Source: Erwinia sp. (GTDB taxonomy: Bacteria; Pseudomonadota; Gammaproteobacteria; Enterobacterales; Enterobacteriaceae). Taken from it: DNA of 64,000 nucleotides. The notes beneath the pieces are model-generated. The model was not told where the DNA came from. It searched no databases and worked only from the letters and a program-made list of their open reading frames with translations. The first letter of the stretch is position 1. Each line of letters begins with the position of its first letter. The stretch is from the NCBI GenBank assembly GCA_964016415.1, contig OZ024666.1, forward strand, positions 1,531,310-1,595,309. Reading direction: 5' to 3'. The position numbers and the translations under genes were made by a program. Below, piece after piece: positions 50,724 through 63,105 of the stretch.

Positions 50724-51467
50724 TTAGTCACAAGGCAGGATCCATTGCCTTTGTTCCTGCTCTAACAACCTGAAATTAACACCAAAAACAGCAGTAAGTT
50801 GCTCCGGTGTCAATACAAGCCTTGGCTCTCCGTTTTCTATCACTGTCCCTTTGTTTATCAACCAAACCGTACTGGCATTATGCAGTGTATGATTAATATC
50901 ATGACTGCTGACTACAACCGCAATTCCCTTTTGTGTCATTCTGCGCAGACAACGATCCAGTGCCTGCTGATGAGTCAAATCCAGTGCACTCATCGGTTCA
51001 TCCAGCAACAATAGTTTACCGGTTGCCTGCATTAACTGAGTGAAAATCCCTGCCAGTCTCACTCGCTGCCACTCACCTCCCGATAAGCGGCTTATTGAAT
51101 AACTGAGCAATGCTTCGATCTGCAATTCCCGGTAAAAGTAAAGTATTTCAGTCTCATATTGTGGCTCCGGGCATCCTGACAAGTGCAGGTCGAGGTAATA
51201 CCAGACAGACATATTATCCGGTCGCCATTGCTGCTGACTGAGCCATGCCCTGGACTTTGCTAAGGCTGCTGGCGTCCATTTTTCAAGACGGATTCCAGAA
51301 AAAATAATTGTACCCAAATGTACCTGCAGACCCGCCAGCACCATAAGCAACGTGCTTTTACCAGCACCGTTAGGCCCGACAAGGTGCACCACCTCCCCCG
51401 CACAAATATGAGCAGAAAATGCCTCAACTCTACCGGGAACTGCTACATCATTGCAGCTCAACAGCAT
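50724..51467 (-). CDS. btuD: Vitamin B12 ABC transporter ATPase BtuD
   Basis: A 247-residue ATPase with Walker A ([11 protein letters not shown], about residue 35), signature (ISRLSGGEWQRVRLA, about 125), Walker B (LLLLDEPMSALDL, about 155) and switch His (VSSHDINHT). With BtuC it forms the inner-membrane BtuC2D2 importer for cobalamin delivered by BtuF. It starts six bases after the btuE stop. Intact and similar to E. coli BtuD (249). Confidence 0.93.
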   Translation of the reverse strand: MLLSCNDVAVPGRVEAFSAHICAGEVVHLVGPNGAGKSTLLMVLAGLQVHLGTIIFSGIRLEKWTPAALAKSRAWLSQQQWRPDNMSVWYYLDLHLSGCPEPQYETEILYFYRELQIEALLSYSISRLSGGEWQRVRLAGIFTQLMQATGKLLLLDEPMSALDLTHQQALDRCLRRMTQKGIAVVVSSHDINHTLHNASTVWLINKGTVIENGEPRLVLTPEQLTAVFGVNFRLLEQEQRQWILPCD

Positions 51468-51473
51468 AGTGCG

Positions 51474-52013
51474 CTATAACGCCCGTTTGATCGCATCAAC
51501 GATATGTGCATCATCGGGTAACATGTCCGGTGAAAAACGCTGCAGAACTTGCCCGTCACGGCTGACCAGGAATTTCTCAAAGTTCCATAGAATATCTGCT
51601 GGCTGTTGTGGTGCACGTCCCTTACTGATCATTTTAGCGAGAAACTCGCTACCCTCAGGCACGGTGGCTTGCGGACAAGCAGTAATCAACTGCTGATAAA
51701 GCGGATGCCGTTCTGGTCCATTTACCTCAATTTTACTGAACATGGGAAATGTCACGCCATAAGTCATACTGCAAAACTTGCTGATTTCTTCATTAGTGCC
51801 GGGCTCCTGGCCTAAAAAAGCATTGCACGGAAACCCCAGCACGATGAATCCGGCATCCTGCCACTGTTTTTGTAACATTTCGAGTTGAGTGTATTGAGGA
51901 GTCAGACCACATTTAGAGGCCACATTGACAATCAGTAATACTTTACCTTGCCAGTTTCCCAGCGTGGTTTCCTCACCTTGTAACGTAGTTAATTGGGTAT
52001 CAAACAGACTCAT
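51474..52013 (-). CDS. btuE: Glutathione peroxidase-like thiol peroxidase BtuE
   Basis: A 179-residue peroxidase. The active-site Cys lies in NVASKCGLTPQY (about residue 36), with the conserved FPCNAFLGQEPGT and WNFEKFLV motifs. Despite its name and place in the btu operon it is not needed for B12 uptake; it reduces lipid and other hydroperoxides. The ATG at 52013 (MSLFDTQ) has GGAG seven bases upstream and fits the family start better than the upstream ATGs at 52031. Confidence 0.92.
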   Translation of the reverse strand: MSLFDTQLTTLQGEETTLGNWQGKVLLIVNVASKCGLTPQYTQLEMLQKQWQDAGFIVLGFPCNAFLGQEPGTNEEISKFCSMTYGVTFPMFSKIEVNGPERHPLYQQLITACPQATVPEGSEFLAKMISKGRAPQQPADILWNFEKFLVSRDGQVLQRFSPDMLPDDAHIVDAIKRAL

Positions 52014-52033
52014 TGGTTTCTCCATCATCATTG

Positions 52034-53026
52034 CTAACGCTGCTTTTTAAGCAGTAGCCAAATAAAAAAAGGCGCACCAAAGGTGCTGGTCACCACTCCA
52101 ACAGGTAATTCAGCTGAAACTAACACCACCCGGGTAATAATGTCCGCCAGTAACAGAATGACAGCCCCGGTTAACGCACTCGCGGGTAGCAAGACCCGAT
52201 GATCATGATAACCATTTAAACGCAGTAGGTGAGGAACCACAAGACCAACAAATCCTATTGCACCAGCCAGTGCCACACTGCCACCAGTTAACCACCCTAC
52301 TGCAATCACTAAAAAGTGACGCCAGCGTACCACTGATAATCCAAGTTGCCGGGCACTGTTCTCGCCCAGGGCCAGTAAATTAAGCCCGTTACCACAACAG
52401 CATAATGCTATCAATACTGGCAACAACAAAAACATCAAGGCGCTATTACGCCAGTCTGCTCCACTGAAACTCCCCATCATCCAGTACATCAATTGGCGTA
52501 AATCGACTGAGGTACTGAAATAGACAATCCATGTCATCACTGCACTACAGACAATGCCAATGGCAACACCAATCAGAAGCAACCGGCTGTTAGTCAAATG
52601 CCATAACGTCGAAAATTGCACCAGTAGCATTGTCACCAGTAACGCTCCGGTGACCGCAAACAGACTAAATTGCCAGAATGCGGCAACCCCGAAAAACAGC
52701 CCTGATGCCATACCAAGCCCCGCTCCTGCTGATACACCCAACAGGCCTGGCTCTGCCAGCGGATTAGTAAACAGTGCCTGCATGGTTGCACCACAAACGG
52801 CTAACGCGGCGCCAACCAACATTACAGCAAGTGCTCTGGGCAGACGTAATTGCCAGACAAAAAGTTTATTTGTTGCAGTAAACCATTCAGAGGGGGGGAT
52901 CCACTGCTCTCCTGCACACAGCGAGAAGGTGAGCAAAAATAACAGAATCAGGATTAACCAAAGCAGTAAACAACGTTGTTTTCGCACTACCTGTTTGTGA
53001 TGCATTGCATAAAAATTCAGCCGCAT
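52034..53026 (-). CDS. btuC: Vitamin B12 ABC transporter permease BtuC
   Basis: A 330-residue inner-membrane permease of the FecCD family with ten hydrophobic segments. [21 protein letters not shown] near residue 85 and [12 protein letters not shown] near 250 are family hallmarks. It is the cobalamin channel of BtuC2D2F. It begins the btuCED group; a hairpin terminator ends ihfA 52 bases upstream. Complete compared with E. coli BtuC (326). Confidence 0.93.
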   Translation of the reverse strand: MRLNFYAMHHKQVVRKQRCLLLWLILILLFLLTFSLCAGEQWIPPSEWFTATNKLFVWQLRLPRALAVMLVGAALAVCGATMQALFTNPLAEPGLLGVSAGAGLGMASGLFFGVAAFWQFSLFAVTGALLVTMLLVQFSTLWHLTNSRLLLIGVAIGIVCSAVMTWIVYFSTSVDLRQLMYWMMGSFSGADWRNSALMFLLLPVLIALCCCGNGLNLLALGENSARQLGLSVVRWRHFLVIAVGWLTGGSVALAGAIGFVGLVVPHLLRLNGYHDHRVLLPASALTGAVILLLADIITRVVLVSAELPVGVVTSTFGAPFFIWLLLKKQR

Positions 53027-53077
53027 GACGCACTACGCTCGGGGTGGCATTTCACAGCCACGGTTATCAATGATGAT

Positions 53078-53104
53078 AAAAAAGGCCGCCTCCGCGACCT
53101 TTTT
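53078..53104 (-). terminator. ihfA terminator
   Basis: On the minus strand AAAAAGGTCGC-GGAG-GCGGCCTTTTTT forms an 11-bp stem (one G-T pair) ending in a T run, about 12 bases after the ihfA stop. Confidence 0.9.
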
Positions 53105-53116
53105 ATCATACTGCAC

Positions 53117-53416
53117 TTACTCTTCTTCGGGTGAGGCGTTTTCTACGCGGCTTTTGAGTTTCTGACCAGGCCGGAAAGTCACCACCCGCCGTGCCGTGAT
53201 AGGGATATCTTCGCCAGTTTTCGGGTTACGCCCTGGACGTTGATTCTTATCACGAAGTTCAAAATTACCGAAACCAGATAACTTCACATGTTCACCACTT
53301 TCCAACGCGCGGCGAATTTCTTCAAAAAAAAGCTCGACCAAATCTTTTGCATCTCGTTTGCTTAATCCAAGTTTTTCAAACAAATATTCGGACATTTCAG
53401 CTTTTGTCAGCGCCAT
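53117..53416 (-). CDS. ihfA: Integration host factor subunit alpha
   Basis: A 99-residue HU-family DNA-bending protein, same length as E. coli IhfA. The DNA-binding arm motif [27 protein letters not shown] is complete, with the intercalating proline in place. With IhfB it bends DNA by a sharp angle in recombination, replication and transcription. It follows pheT after four bases, the usual arrangement. Confidence 0.97.
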   Translation of the reverse strand: MALTKAEMSEYLFEKLGLSKRDAKDLVELFFEEIRRALESGEHVKLSGFGNFELRDKNQRPGRNPKTGEDIPITARRVVTFRPGQKLKSRVENASPEEE

Positions 53417-53420
53417 AGGT

Positions 53421-55811
53421 TCAATCCCTCAAGGAGGCTTGGAATCGCTCTTTCAGTGCTTCTACACATTGCATAACGGCAGAAGCGATCTCTTCTTCTT
53501 CAAGTGTACGGCTTGCATCCTGTAGCGTCAGACTGATTGCGAGGCTTTTGAAACCAGGCTCAATCCCCTTACCACGGTACACATCAAATAAGTTTACGCC
53601 AACTATCTGATTTACGCCAACTTTCTTACACTCATTAATCACATCAGCAGCAGGGACGCTCTCAGCCACCACAACAGCAATATCACGGCGGTTAGCCGGG
53701 AAGCGTGAGACCTCTACTGCATCAGGTAGCATACGCTCTGCGACTTTTTGCCACTCAAGTTCGAAAAGCACAGTACGGCCATTCAAATCCAGTTTACGTT
53801 CCAGTTCCGGGTGTACAACCCCTAAATAACCAACACGTACCGAGCCTAAATAGATGGCAGCAGTCTGACCAGGATGTAATGCCGGATGCTCACCTACCTG
53901 AAATGACCATTGGTGATTTTTACCTGTCAATTCCAGTAACGCTTCAACATCCCCTTTTAAATCATAATAATCTACGTTCTCACGTGCAAGATCCCAATGC
54001 TCTTCATTGCGAGGTCCGGCGATTACACCTGCCAGCAACATCTCCTGGCGCACACCACACTCCGCCGCTGTATCAGGCACAAAACGTAAACCACTTTCGA
54101 ACAAACGTACCCGTGGTTGTTGCCGATTTTGATTGTAAATCACAGCAGAAAGCAACCCTCTCCACAACGATAAACGCATCGCTGACATATCCACTGATAT
54201 GGGGTTTGGCAGTAATAGACTCTCTTCACCCGGGTGCAATAACTGTTGCACTTTAGGATCGACAAAGCTGTAAGTAATCGCTTCCTGATAACCACGATCA
54301 ACAAGTAAGGTCTGGACTCGCTGTAGTGAAAGATCAGCCTCACGATGGCGTGTCATCACCAGGTCGCTTTTCACCGGAATATTGGGAATGTTATTGTATC
54401 CATAAATTCTGGCAACTTCTTCTACCAGATCTTCTTCAATACGTAAATCAAAACGCCAGGAAGGCGCAAGCACCTGCCACTTTCCTGAAGCAAGCAGAGA
54501 AACTTTACAACCCAGTCGCACCAGGATGTCATTAACTTCCTCATCAGCAATAAAATGACCAATCAAACGGTCAAGTTTCTCACGCTGTAAAATTATTTTA
54601 GCGCTTTGAGGTAGCATCTGATTATCCGTAGCTTCGACCACGGGTCCGGCTTCGCCACCACAGATATCCAGCAAGAGCTGTGTTGCGCGTGATATTGCTT
54701 TATATTGTATCTCTGGATCCACACCGCGTTCATAGCGATGTGAAGCATCGGTATGCAACCCAAAGCGACGAGCACGCCCTGCAATAGCCAGAGGGTCGAA
54801 GTAAGCACATTCAAGTAATACGTTTACTGTTTCCTCACGCACACCTGACTCTGCGCCACCAAAGATACCGGCTAACGCCAGTGCCTTTTCATGATCAGCT
54901 ATCACCAGTACGTCATTGCTTAGCTTCACTTCACTGCCATCCAGTAACGTGATGACTTCATCCTGTGCAGCATGACGCACTACAATCCCGCCATTGATAC
55001 GGTCAAGATCGAAAGCATGCATTGGTTGTCCGAGCTCAAGCAAAACAAAGTTGGTGATATCAACCACGGCATCAATCGAGCGGATCCCACCACGACGAAG
55101 CTTCTCTTTCATCCATAAAGGTGTCTCAGCACGGAGATCAATGCCCTTTACTACCCTTGCCAGATAACGAGGGCAAGCTGCGGCAGCTTCTACCTTTATC
55201 GGAACACAAGCCTGATGGGTTGCTGCTACAGGGGCAATATCAGGCTCGGTCAACGGCAATTTGTTGACAGCACTGATATCACGTGCGACACCCACCATGC
55301 CGAGACAATCAGCACGGTTAGGGGTTACACTGATTTCAATCATCACATCATCCAACTGCAGATAATCACGTACATCCTGTCCGGTACTGGCTTCGGCTGG
55401 CAGTTCAATGATGCCGTTTTGCTCTACATCAATGCCCAGTTCGGAGAAAGAACAGAGCATTCCTTCTGATGGTTCACCGCGTAATTTCGCCGCTTTGATT
55501 TTAAAATCGCCCGGCAGAACTGCGCCGACGGTTGCTACTGCGACTTTCAGTCCCTGACGACAATTAGCCGCACCGCAAACGATACCAAGTAACCTGTCAC
55601 CACCCACATCCACTTTCGTCACCCGAAGTTTATCAGCATTCGGATGTTGCATGCACTGCATCACTTCACCAACGACCACACCATGAAAGGTGCCGGCAAC
55701 GGGTATGACATCATCTACTTCCAGCCCGGCCATCGTCAGTTGTTCAGACAGCGCTGCGCTGTCAATTGCCGGGTTTACCCATTCGCGTAACCAAAGTTCA
55801 CTGAATTTCAT
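53421..55811 (-). CDS. pheT: Phenylalanyl-tRNA synthetase beta subunit
   Basis: A 796-residue subunit (E. coli 795). An N-terminal tRNA-binding (EMAP-like) domain spans about 40-150 and the B3/4 editing domain about 210-370. B5 follows at about 400-470, then the synthetase-like core, and a C-terminal ferredoxin-fold anticodon-binding domain (from about 700, [14 protein letters not shown]). It forms an alpha2-beta2 enzyme with PheS that charges tRNA-Phe and removes mischarged tyrosine. It lies 14 bases after pheS. Confidence 0.96.
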   Translation of the reverse strand: MKFSELWLREWVNPAIDSAALSEQLTMAGLEVDDVIPVAGTFHGVVVGEVMQCMQHPNADKLRVTKVDVGGDRLLGIVCGAANCRQGLKVAVATVGAVLPGDFKIKAAKLRGEPSEGMLCSFSELGIDVEQNGIIELPAEASTGQDVRDYLQLDDVMIEISVTPNRADCLGMVGVARDISAVNKLPLTEPDIAPVAATHQACVPIKVEAAAACPRYLARVVKGIDLRAETPLWMKEKLRRGGIRSIDAVVDITNFVLLELGQPMHAFDLDRINGGIVVRHAAQDEVITLLDGSEVKLSNDVLVIADHEKALALAGIFGGAESGVREETVNVLLECAYFDPLAIAGRARRFGLHTDASHRYERGVDPEIQYKAISRATQLLLDICGGEAGPVVEATDNQMLPQSAKIILQREKLDRLIGHFIADEEVNDILVRLGCKVSLLASGKWQVLAPSWRFDLRIEEDLVEEVARIYGYNNIPNIPVKSDLVMTRHREADLSLQRVQTLLVDRGYQEAITYSFVDPKVQQLLHPGEESLLLPNPISVDMSAMRLSLWRGLLSAVIYNQNRQQPRVRLFESGLRFVPDTAAECGVRQEMLLAGVIAGPRNEEHWDLARENVDYYDLKGDVEALLELTGKNHQWSFQVGEHPALHPGQTAAIYLGSVRVGYLGVVHPELERKLDLNGRTVLFELEWQKVAERMLPDAVEVSRFPANRRDIAVVVAESVPAADVINECKKVGVNQIVGVNLFDVYRGKGIEPGFKSLAISLTLQDASRTLEEEEIASAVMQCVEALKERFQASLRD

Positions 55812-55825
55812 TGCTATCAGCCACC

Positions 55826-56929
<1,104 letters not shown>

Positions 56930-56958
56930 TCATCTCTTCGCGCACAAGCCATCCTGAA

Positions 56959-57006
56959 TCAGGTGGTAAAGTAAAAAAAGAAACGAAATAAGACTTTTTT
57001 GTACAT
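56959..57006 (-). CDS. pheM: pheST leader peptide PheM
   Basis: A 15-codon frame MYKKVLFRFFFYFTT with five phenylalanines, placed between rplT and the pheS attenuator. E. coli PheM ([14 protein letters not shown]) has the same FRFFFYF core. It acts in cis: slow translation of its Phe codons when charged tRNA-Phe is scarce prevents the terminator at 56886 from forming. The N-terminal residues differ from E. coli, as expected since only the Phe run matters. Confidence 0.9.
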   Translation of the reverse strand: MYKKVLFRFFFYFTT

Positions 57007-57083
57007 TTAAATATGGTCCACAACTATATAAAGCAACCCGTTACTCAACGGCATCATACCTGCTATCAAATTGTTTATCCAAC

Positions 57084-57108
57084 AAAAAAGAGGGAGAAAC
57101 CTCCCTCT
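57084..57108 (-). terminator. Terminator between rplT and pheM
   Basis: On the minus strand AGAGGGAG-GTTT-CTCCCTCT followed by TTTTTGTT lies about 15 bases after the rplT stop. Confidence 0.82.
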
Positions 57109-57121
57109 CTTTTATTCTGGC

Positions 57122-57478
<357 letters not shown>

Positions 57479-57512
57479 TTAGCTCTCCTGTTTAATATTC
57501 TGTTAAAAAAAC

Positions 57513-57806
<294 letters not shown>

Positions 57807-57814
57807 TTACAGGC

Positions 57815-58366
57815 CTATTGTTTCTTCTTGGGTGCGAGCACCATGATCATCTGTCGCCCTTCGATTTTTGAAGGGAAGGACTCGACAACAGCCAGGTCCA
57901 TATCATCACACAAATCTTTACGGACGCGGTTAAGCACTTCCATACCGATCTGTTGGTGCGCCATCTCACGACCACGAAAACGCAGCGTGATTTTGGCTTT
58001 ATCGCCCTCTTCGAGAAAGCGAATCAGGTTGCGTAGTTTTACCTGATAATCGCCATCATCGGTTCCAGGACGGAATTTAATTTCCTTGACCTGAATAACT
58101 TTTTGCTTCTTCTTCTGCTCTTTAGAAGATTTGCTCTTTTCATAGAGGAATTTGCCGTAGTCCATAATACGACAAACCGGCGGCTCTGCATTAGGACTGA
58201 TCTCGACTAAATCAACGCCAGCTTCTTCTGCTTTTTCCAGCGCTTCATTCAGACTGACAATACCAATCTGTTCGCCATCGATACCCGCCAGACGAACCTC
58301 TGTGGCGCGAATTTCTCTGTTAATACGATTAGGACGCGCTGGTTGAACTCGTTTTCCGCCTTTAAT
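57815..58366 (-). CDS. infC: Translation initiation factor IF-3 (ATT start)
   Basis: The family N-terminus [19 protein letters not shown] begins at an ATT codon at 58366, preceded by GGAGG. The ATT start is the hallmark of infC, which IF-3 uses to repress its own translation. That start gives 183 residues (E. coli 180): the N-domain, a lysine-rich linker ([13 protein letters not shown]) and a C-domain ending APKKKQ. An ATG at 58165 would give only the C-terminal 116 residues and is not the main start. thrS ends three bases upstream. Confidence 0.95.
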   Translation of the reverse strand: MKGGKRVQPARPNRINREIRATEVRLAGIDGEQIGIVSLNEALEKAEEAGVDLVEISPNAEPPVCRIMDYGKFLYEKSKSSKEQKKKQKVIQVKEIKFRPGTDDGDYQVKLRNLIRFLEEGDKAKITLRFRGREMAHQQIGMEVLNRVRKDLCDDMDLAVVESFPSKIEGRQMIMVLAPKKKQ

Positions 58367-58369
58367 ACC

Positions 58370-60298
58370 TTATTCCTCCAATTGCTGAAGACAACGGCTG
58401 CGGATCTCTTCCTGCAGCTTCGCTATCACTTCATTGACATCCATGCTGCCTAGATCTTTACCCCGGCGAGTACGGACGGCCACTTGACCTGACTCCATCT
58501 CTTTGTCACCGCAGACCAGCATATAGGGAACACGACGCAACGTATGCTCGCGAATTTTAAAGCCAATCTTCTCATTTCTCAAGTCAGCTTTTACGCGAAG
58601 CCCTGCATTTTGCAGCTTTTGCGTCAATTCTGCAACATATTCGGACTGTCCATCGGTAATATTCATTACCACGACCTGTACAGGCGCCAGCCAGGTTGGG
58701 AAGAAACCGGCATATTCTTCAGTGAGAATACCAATGAAACGCTCCACAGAGCCAAGAATGGCACGGTGGATCATAACAGGCACCTGCCGTTCGTTATTTT
58801 CACCGACATAAGAAGCGTTCAGGCGTGATGGTAATGAGAAGTCGAGCTGAACTGTACCACATTGCCACGCACGGTCGAGACAATCGTGTAAGGTAAATTC
58901 GATTTTTGGCCCGTAGAAAGCCCCCTCACCCGACTGATATTCAAAAGCAATTTGATTCTCTTCGAGAGCGCCTGCCAAATCTGCTTCAGCTTTATCCCAC
59001 AACTCATCAGTACCGATACGTTTTTCAGGACGTGTGGAAAGTTTCACCGCGATCTTTTCAAAACCAAATGTGCTGTACATATCGTAAACCATACGAATAC
59101 AGCTGTTAACTTCATCGCGCACTTGCGCTTCGGTACAAAAGATATGCGCATCGTCCTGCGTAAAACCGCGTACACGCATCAACCCGTGCAGTGAGCCTGA
59201 TGGTTCATTGCGATGACAACTGCCGAACTCTGCCATACGCAAAGGTAAATCACGGTACGACTTTAATCCCTGATTAAAAATCTGCACATGGCCCGGACAG
59301 TTCATCGGCTTAATACAATATTCACGGTTTTCTGATGAAGTAGTGAACATGGCATCTTTATAGTTCTCCCAATGCCCTGTTTTTTCCCAAAGCACCCTGT
59401 CCATCATCAACGGACCTTTTACTTCCTGATAGTCATACTCTGTCAGTTTGCTGCGGACAAATACTTCCAGTTCGCGGAATATTGTCCAGCCATCATTGTG
59501 CCAGAAGACCATACCCGGAGCTTCTTCTTGCATATGATAGAGATCAAGCTGTTTACCGATCTTACGATGATCGCGCTTCGCTGCTTCTTCAAGGCGCAGC
59601 AGATAAGCGGCGAGCTGTTTTTTATCTGCCCAGGCGGTTCCGTAGATTCGCTGTAGCATTTTGTTGTTACTGTCACCACGCCAGTAAGCGCCAGCGATTT
59701 TCTGCAACTTAAAATGGTGGCAGAAACGCATGTTTGGCACATGAGGCCCACGGCACATATCAATATATTCTTCGTGATGATATAAACCGGGCTGATCATC
59801 TCTGCTAACATTCTCATCAAGGATCGCCATTTTATACGTTTCACCGCGTGCGGCAAACGTATCGCGCGCTTCCTGCCAGCTTACTTTTTTCTTGATAACA
59901 TCGTAATTTGTTTCAGCAAGCTGGTGCATGCGTTTTTCCAGCAGAGCGATATCTTCCTGGGTTAACGTGTGGTCGAGATCAACGTCATAATAAAAACCAT
60001 TGTCAATTACCGGACCAATTGCCATCTGGCAATCTGGCCATAATTGTTTGATCGCGTGCCCTAACAAGTGCGCACAGGAATGGCGAATGATCTCAACACC
60101 ATCTTCGTCCTTCGCCGTGATAATGGCTACATTGCTATCCTCAGTAATAGGATCGCTTGCATCGACTAACTGGCCGTTGACACGTCCGGCAATACAGGCT
60201 TTAGCAAGTCCCGGACCGATATCGAGGGCTATATCCATGACACTGATTGCATGGTCGAAAGAACGCTGGCTCCCGTCGGGAAGGGTAATTACAGGCAT
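58370..60298 (-). CDS. thrS: Threonyl-tRNA synthetase
   Basis: A 642-residue class II synthetase, equal in length to E. coli ThrS. An N-terminal TGS domain (about 1-62) precedes the zinc-type editing domain ([16 protein letters not shown] near 73). The catalytic core has motif 2 ([26 protein letters not shown] near 355) and the zinc-binding cysteine in KPMNCPGH (about 334). A C-terminal anticodon-binding domain follows. It charges tRNA-Thr and clears Ser-tRNA-Thr. In E. coli it represses its own mRNA through a tRNA-like leader; the 220-base region upstream could hold such an operator. Confidence 0.97.
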   Translation of the reverse strand: MPVITLPDGSQRSFDHAISVMDIALDIGPGLAKACIAGRVNGQLVDASDPITEDSNVAIITAKDEDGVEIIRHSCAHLLGHAIKQLWPDCQMAIGPVIDNGFYYDVDLDHTLTQEDIALLEKRMHQLAETNYDVIKKKVSWQEARDTFAARGETYKMAILDENVSRDDQPGLYHHEEYIDMCRGPHVPNMRFCHHFKLQKIAGAYWRGDSNNKMLQRIYGTAWADKKQLAAYLLRLEEAAKRDHRKIGKQLDLYHMQEEAPGMVFWHNDGWTIFRELEVFVRSKLTEYDYQEVKGPLMMDRVLWEKTGHWENYKDAMFTTSSENREYCIKPMNCPGHVQIFNQGLKSYRDLPLRMAEFGSCHRNEPSGSLHGLMRVRGFTQDDAHIFCTEAQVRDEVNSCIRMVYDMYSTFGFEKIAVKLSTRPEKRIGTDELWDKAEADLAGALEENQIAFEYQSGEGAFYGPKIEFTLHDCLDRAWQCGTVQLDFSLPSRLNASYVGENNERQVPVMIHRAILGSVERFIGILTEEYAGFFPTWLAPVQVVVMNITDGQSEYVAELTQKLQNAGLRVKADLRNEKIGFKIREHTLRRVPYMLVCGDKEMESGQVAVRTRRGKDLGSMDVNEVIAKLQEEIRSRCLQQLEE

Positions 60299-60520
60299 GA
60301 TAAATCCTTTAATGCAGTGGTAACCCCTACGTAAGGTTACGTGCAGAGTGAATTAAAAAAGCAATTAAAGATGGTGGGATCTGAGTTCACACACGGTTGT
60401 GAGTCAGCCACCATCCATCTGTTGTTCCATTCCCCATAACAACGCTATGGGGCTTGAATATCCTACACGGATTATATTGAGTGTCTACGTTACAATATGG
60501 CGCTCGTCGTATGACGCAGA

Positions 60521-61276
60521 TTATAAAGAGTAGGCAAGTGTGATAGTGGTTTTGGTATCCGTGCGATCAGGTGCCGATACCGGAGGATGCTGGTTCCAGG
60601 TAACGTTATAAGCAAGCTTGAGGGCAAAGTCCTGATTGATAGCCACCTGTAACCCTGTTTCTGAGTTCAGCGTCGTGTCATCACTGCCTAACACCGATAC
60701 ACCCTGCACAAATTTGGTATTATCAGTTAATTGCCATTGATAACTCACCGCACCATAGGCAAGAGCCTGAGTCTCATGGCCGCCCGAATGATAATCGTCA
60801 TAGCGAACACCAGGACCCGCTTCCACACGCAGAGAATGAATAGGACCATTGAGTAACTGACGTCCGTAACCCATCGCTAAAATTGAACGACCGTCGTAAC
60901 CATTAAAGCGGTCGCTGAGCCAGCTAGCCTGACCAAACAGGTAATCGTTTGTGTTCATGTTATAGCGAGTACGTCCACCCACCTGATAGGTTTCTGAAGA
61001 CCGCTCATCGTTTGAAGAGGTATTACTGGCATTGCCCCACAAACTGTAAGCCGTGCTGGTCTGATACCACGTCATGTTAGTGTTAGCTGTCAGAGAAGAA
61101 CTGGTAGTGTTACCCGTTTGTGCCAGGTAACCTGCCTCTGCTGCACCTTCAAAAGGTTTTTTTGCAGTTGAAGGATCGTCCATCACAGTGAAGACGTTAT
61201 TATCCGCCATCGCAGTTTGGCACAATGCAGCGCCCGAAAGCAGTAAAATGGCGGTGAACGTATTGAGCTTTTTCAT
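60521..61276 (-). CDS. ydiY: DUF481 outer-membrane beta-barrel protein YdiY
   Basis: A 251-residue secreted protein (E. coli YdiY 252). Signal peptide MKKLNTFTAILLLSGAALCQ... ends near TAMADN. A DUF481 beta-rich region follows (from about 45), with alternating strands such as EAGYLAQTGNTTSSSLTAN and a C-terminal TKTTITLAYSL typical of outer-membrane barrels. Its function is unknown; E. coli ydiY is acid-inducible. ATG at 61276 gives the signal peptide. Confidence 0.85.
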   Translation of the reverse strand: MKKLNTFTAILLLSGAALCQTAMADNNVFTVMDDPSTAKKPFEGAAEAGYLAQTGNTTSSSLTANTNMTWYQTSTAYSLWGNASNTSSNDERSSETYQVGGRTRYNMNTNDYLFGQASWLSDRFNGYDGRSILAMGYGRQLLNGPIHSLRVEAGPGVRYDDYHSGGHETQALAYGAVSYQWQLTDNTKFVQGVSVLGSDDTTLNSETGLQVAINQDFALKLAYNVTWNQHPPVSAPDRTDTKTTITLAYSL

Positions 61277-61528
61277 TAAAATAGGGTCCGTACAACAAGT
61301 TATGAGAGTGGGTCTGGCAGAAATCCACCAAAACAACACAAGGGCGCTGACCATACCCCCCTTCAGAATCCTTCATCTGGTTATTCTGTATTGCTATGGC
61401 ACCGGTTGCTGCATGCGCTAAGTATAATGTTCTTCAGCAGATTTTGCAGCCCTAATTGCGTAATTTTCTCAGTCAGAAAAAATTTTCCGCTAACTCCATA
61501 ACGACTTTATTCTCTGTTTTCGCCACTC

Positions 61529-62071
61529 TCAGTGCGCTAAAAAACCACCCCATTTCAACAAAAAATACCCCACAAAAATCAGACAAAGAGGAAGCAGATA
61601 CAAAGGAAATATTTGCAACAAAAAGGTCTGATGTGGCACAACTATTCTCTGTTCCAGCTGCTTACGATTTTTGCCTCCATCCTCACGCGTTTTTTCCAGT
61701 ATCAATTGATTAGTTATACTCTCGCGTAAAAAAACATATTGCCGCCACATCTTTGCACCTGATGCCTGTAATGCAAGCCCGACGAAAATTGCCGCATAAA
61801 TCAGCCAAAATGCCACATTACTTTTTGCTATGAAATCTGGTTGTGGTGAGTTTTCCCAGAAGAAATTCAGGAAGGGTGTATTGAACTGTACCATGTTGAT
61901 AAATAATTGACTGAAATCAGACATCACTGCTTCAATGCCATTTTTCTGCTCTGGTCTGGCAGCAATAAATTTCATAACAGAGATTACTGTCGATAGTAGC
62001 GCTGGCAAAAAGATACACCAGCCTAAAAGCCGTTTCACTATAGCCAGTTGAGCCGCTCGTTGATAAGTCAT
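61529..62071 (-). CDS. yniB: YniB family inner-membrane protein
   Basis: A 180-residue protein with three to four hydrophobic segments, the first at about 14-32 (LLGWCIFLPALLSTVISVMKF) and the last two at about 85-105 and 150-175. It matches E. coli YniB (178) in length and in many stretches, e.g. NTPFLNFFWENSPQP and RIVVPHQTFLLQ. Its function is unknown. It is divergent from hxpB, as in E. coli. Confidence 0.88.
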   Translation of the reverse strand: MTYQRAAQLAIVKRLLGWCIFLPALLSTVISVMKFIAARPEQKNGIEAVMSDFSQLFINMVQFNTPFLNFFWENSPQPDFIAKSNVAFWLIYAAIFVGLALQASGAKMWRQYVFLRESITNQLILEKTREDGGKNRKQLEQRIVVPHQTFLLQIFPLYLLPLCLIFVGYFLLKWGGFLAH

Positions 62072-62234
62072 TACCGGTTAATCCTTCTTATAAGTGCCTG
62101 GGACACTCTTTGCCTGATATGAAAAATAACTACTGTCATCACCTTTAGTGTGATTCTCTTCCCTGAAGATTAACGGTATGTCCTGCTTCATGCTAGAGTA
62201 ATCTCTTACATTTCATCATCAAGAAGTATCTGGC

Positions 62235-62906
62235 ATGTCTGCTACAAATCCTGTTTCCGCTGTCATTTTCGATATGGATGGTTTACTTAATGATTCAGAG
62301 CCGTTCTGGTATCAGGCAGAACAGGAGATATTTTCATCGCACGGTTTCGATCTTAGCCGGAGAAATGAACTGACTGATACCACCGGTCTGCGCATCGACC
62401 AGGTGGTTAAAATGTGGTACGACTTGCTCGTCGGCCAGGGAGGTGATCAACAGACCATTACTCAACAGTTTATCCATCGCACTCTAGAACTGGTTGAATC
62501 AAAGAAACCCTTGCTTCCAGGTGTAATCCATGCGCTGGAACTGTGCCGGCAGTTAGGTTTGAAAATGGGTCTGGCCTCTGCCTCACCTCTCTTTATGATC
62601 GAGCGCGTCCTTCAACTTTTCGCGATCAGACAGTATTTCGATGTTATCGCCTCCGCAGAGACGCTACCCTGGAGTAAACCTCATCCACAGGTTTATCTGA
62701 ACGCAGCAGCAGGTTTAGCAGTGGAGCCGGTCAACTGTGTCGCACTGGAAGATTCAATCAATGGGATGATCGCCAGTAAAGCGGCGCGCATGCGTTCAAT
62801 TGTCATCCCTGATGCAGCACACTCGAATGATCCGCGTTGGTCGCTCGCCAATGTCAGGCTCTCTTCTTTGGATGAACTGACGGGATATCATCTGCTCGGT
62901 GAGTAA
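62235..62906 (+). CDS. hxpB: Hexitol phosphatase HxpB (YniC), HAD family
   Basis: A 223-residue HAD phosphatase (E. coli 222). Motif I (VIFDMDGLLNDSEP, nucleophile Asp near 13), motif II (LASASP, about 115), motif III Lys (PWSKPHPQVYL, about 148) and motif IV (VALEDSINGM, about 172) are all complete, with the helical cap between I and II. It dephosphorylates 2-deoxyglucose-6-phosphate, sorbitol-6-phosphate and mannitol-1-phosphate in E. coli. Intact. Confidence 0.93.
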   Translation: MSATNPVSAVIFDMDGLLNDSEPFWYQAEQEIFSSHGFDLSRRNELTDTTGLRIDQVVKMWYDLLVGQGGDQQTITQQFIHRTLELVESKKPLLPGVIHALELCRQLGLKMGLASASPLFMIERVLQLFAIRQYFDVIASAETLPWSKPHPQVYLNAAAGLAVEPVNCVALEDSINGMIASKAARMRSIVIPDAAHSNDPRWSLANVRLSSLDELTGYHLLGE

Positions 62907-63105
62907 CAATTAGTGACGCTGTCACTTTTTGCAAATAAACAGGCACTCTACGATCGCGGAAGGTTCAGGATATTGTCGCGCCGTCCTTTAACTTATACAT
63001 TGTGACAGAAGTAATCGCGCTATCTTATAATTCAATTAAATAACAAAATTCACAAAAAAGTCACATTAATGACGGATACTCCTCTTTTTATCAAGGGGAT
63101 ATCCG

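Noticed and set aside
58141..58165. infC starting at the ATG at 58165
   Set aside because: It would remove the whole N-terminal domain; the ATT start with GGAGG upstream restores the full family protein.
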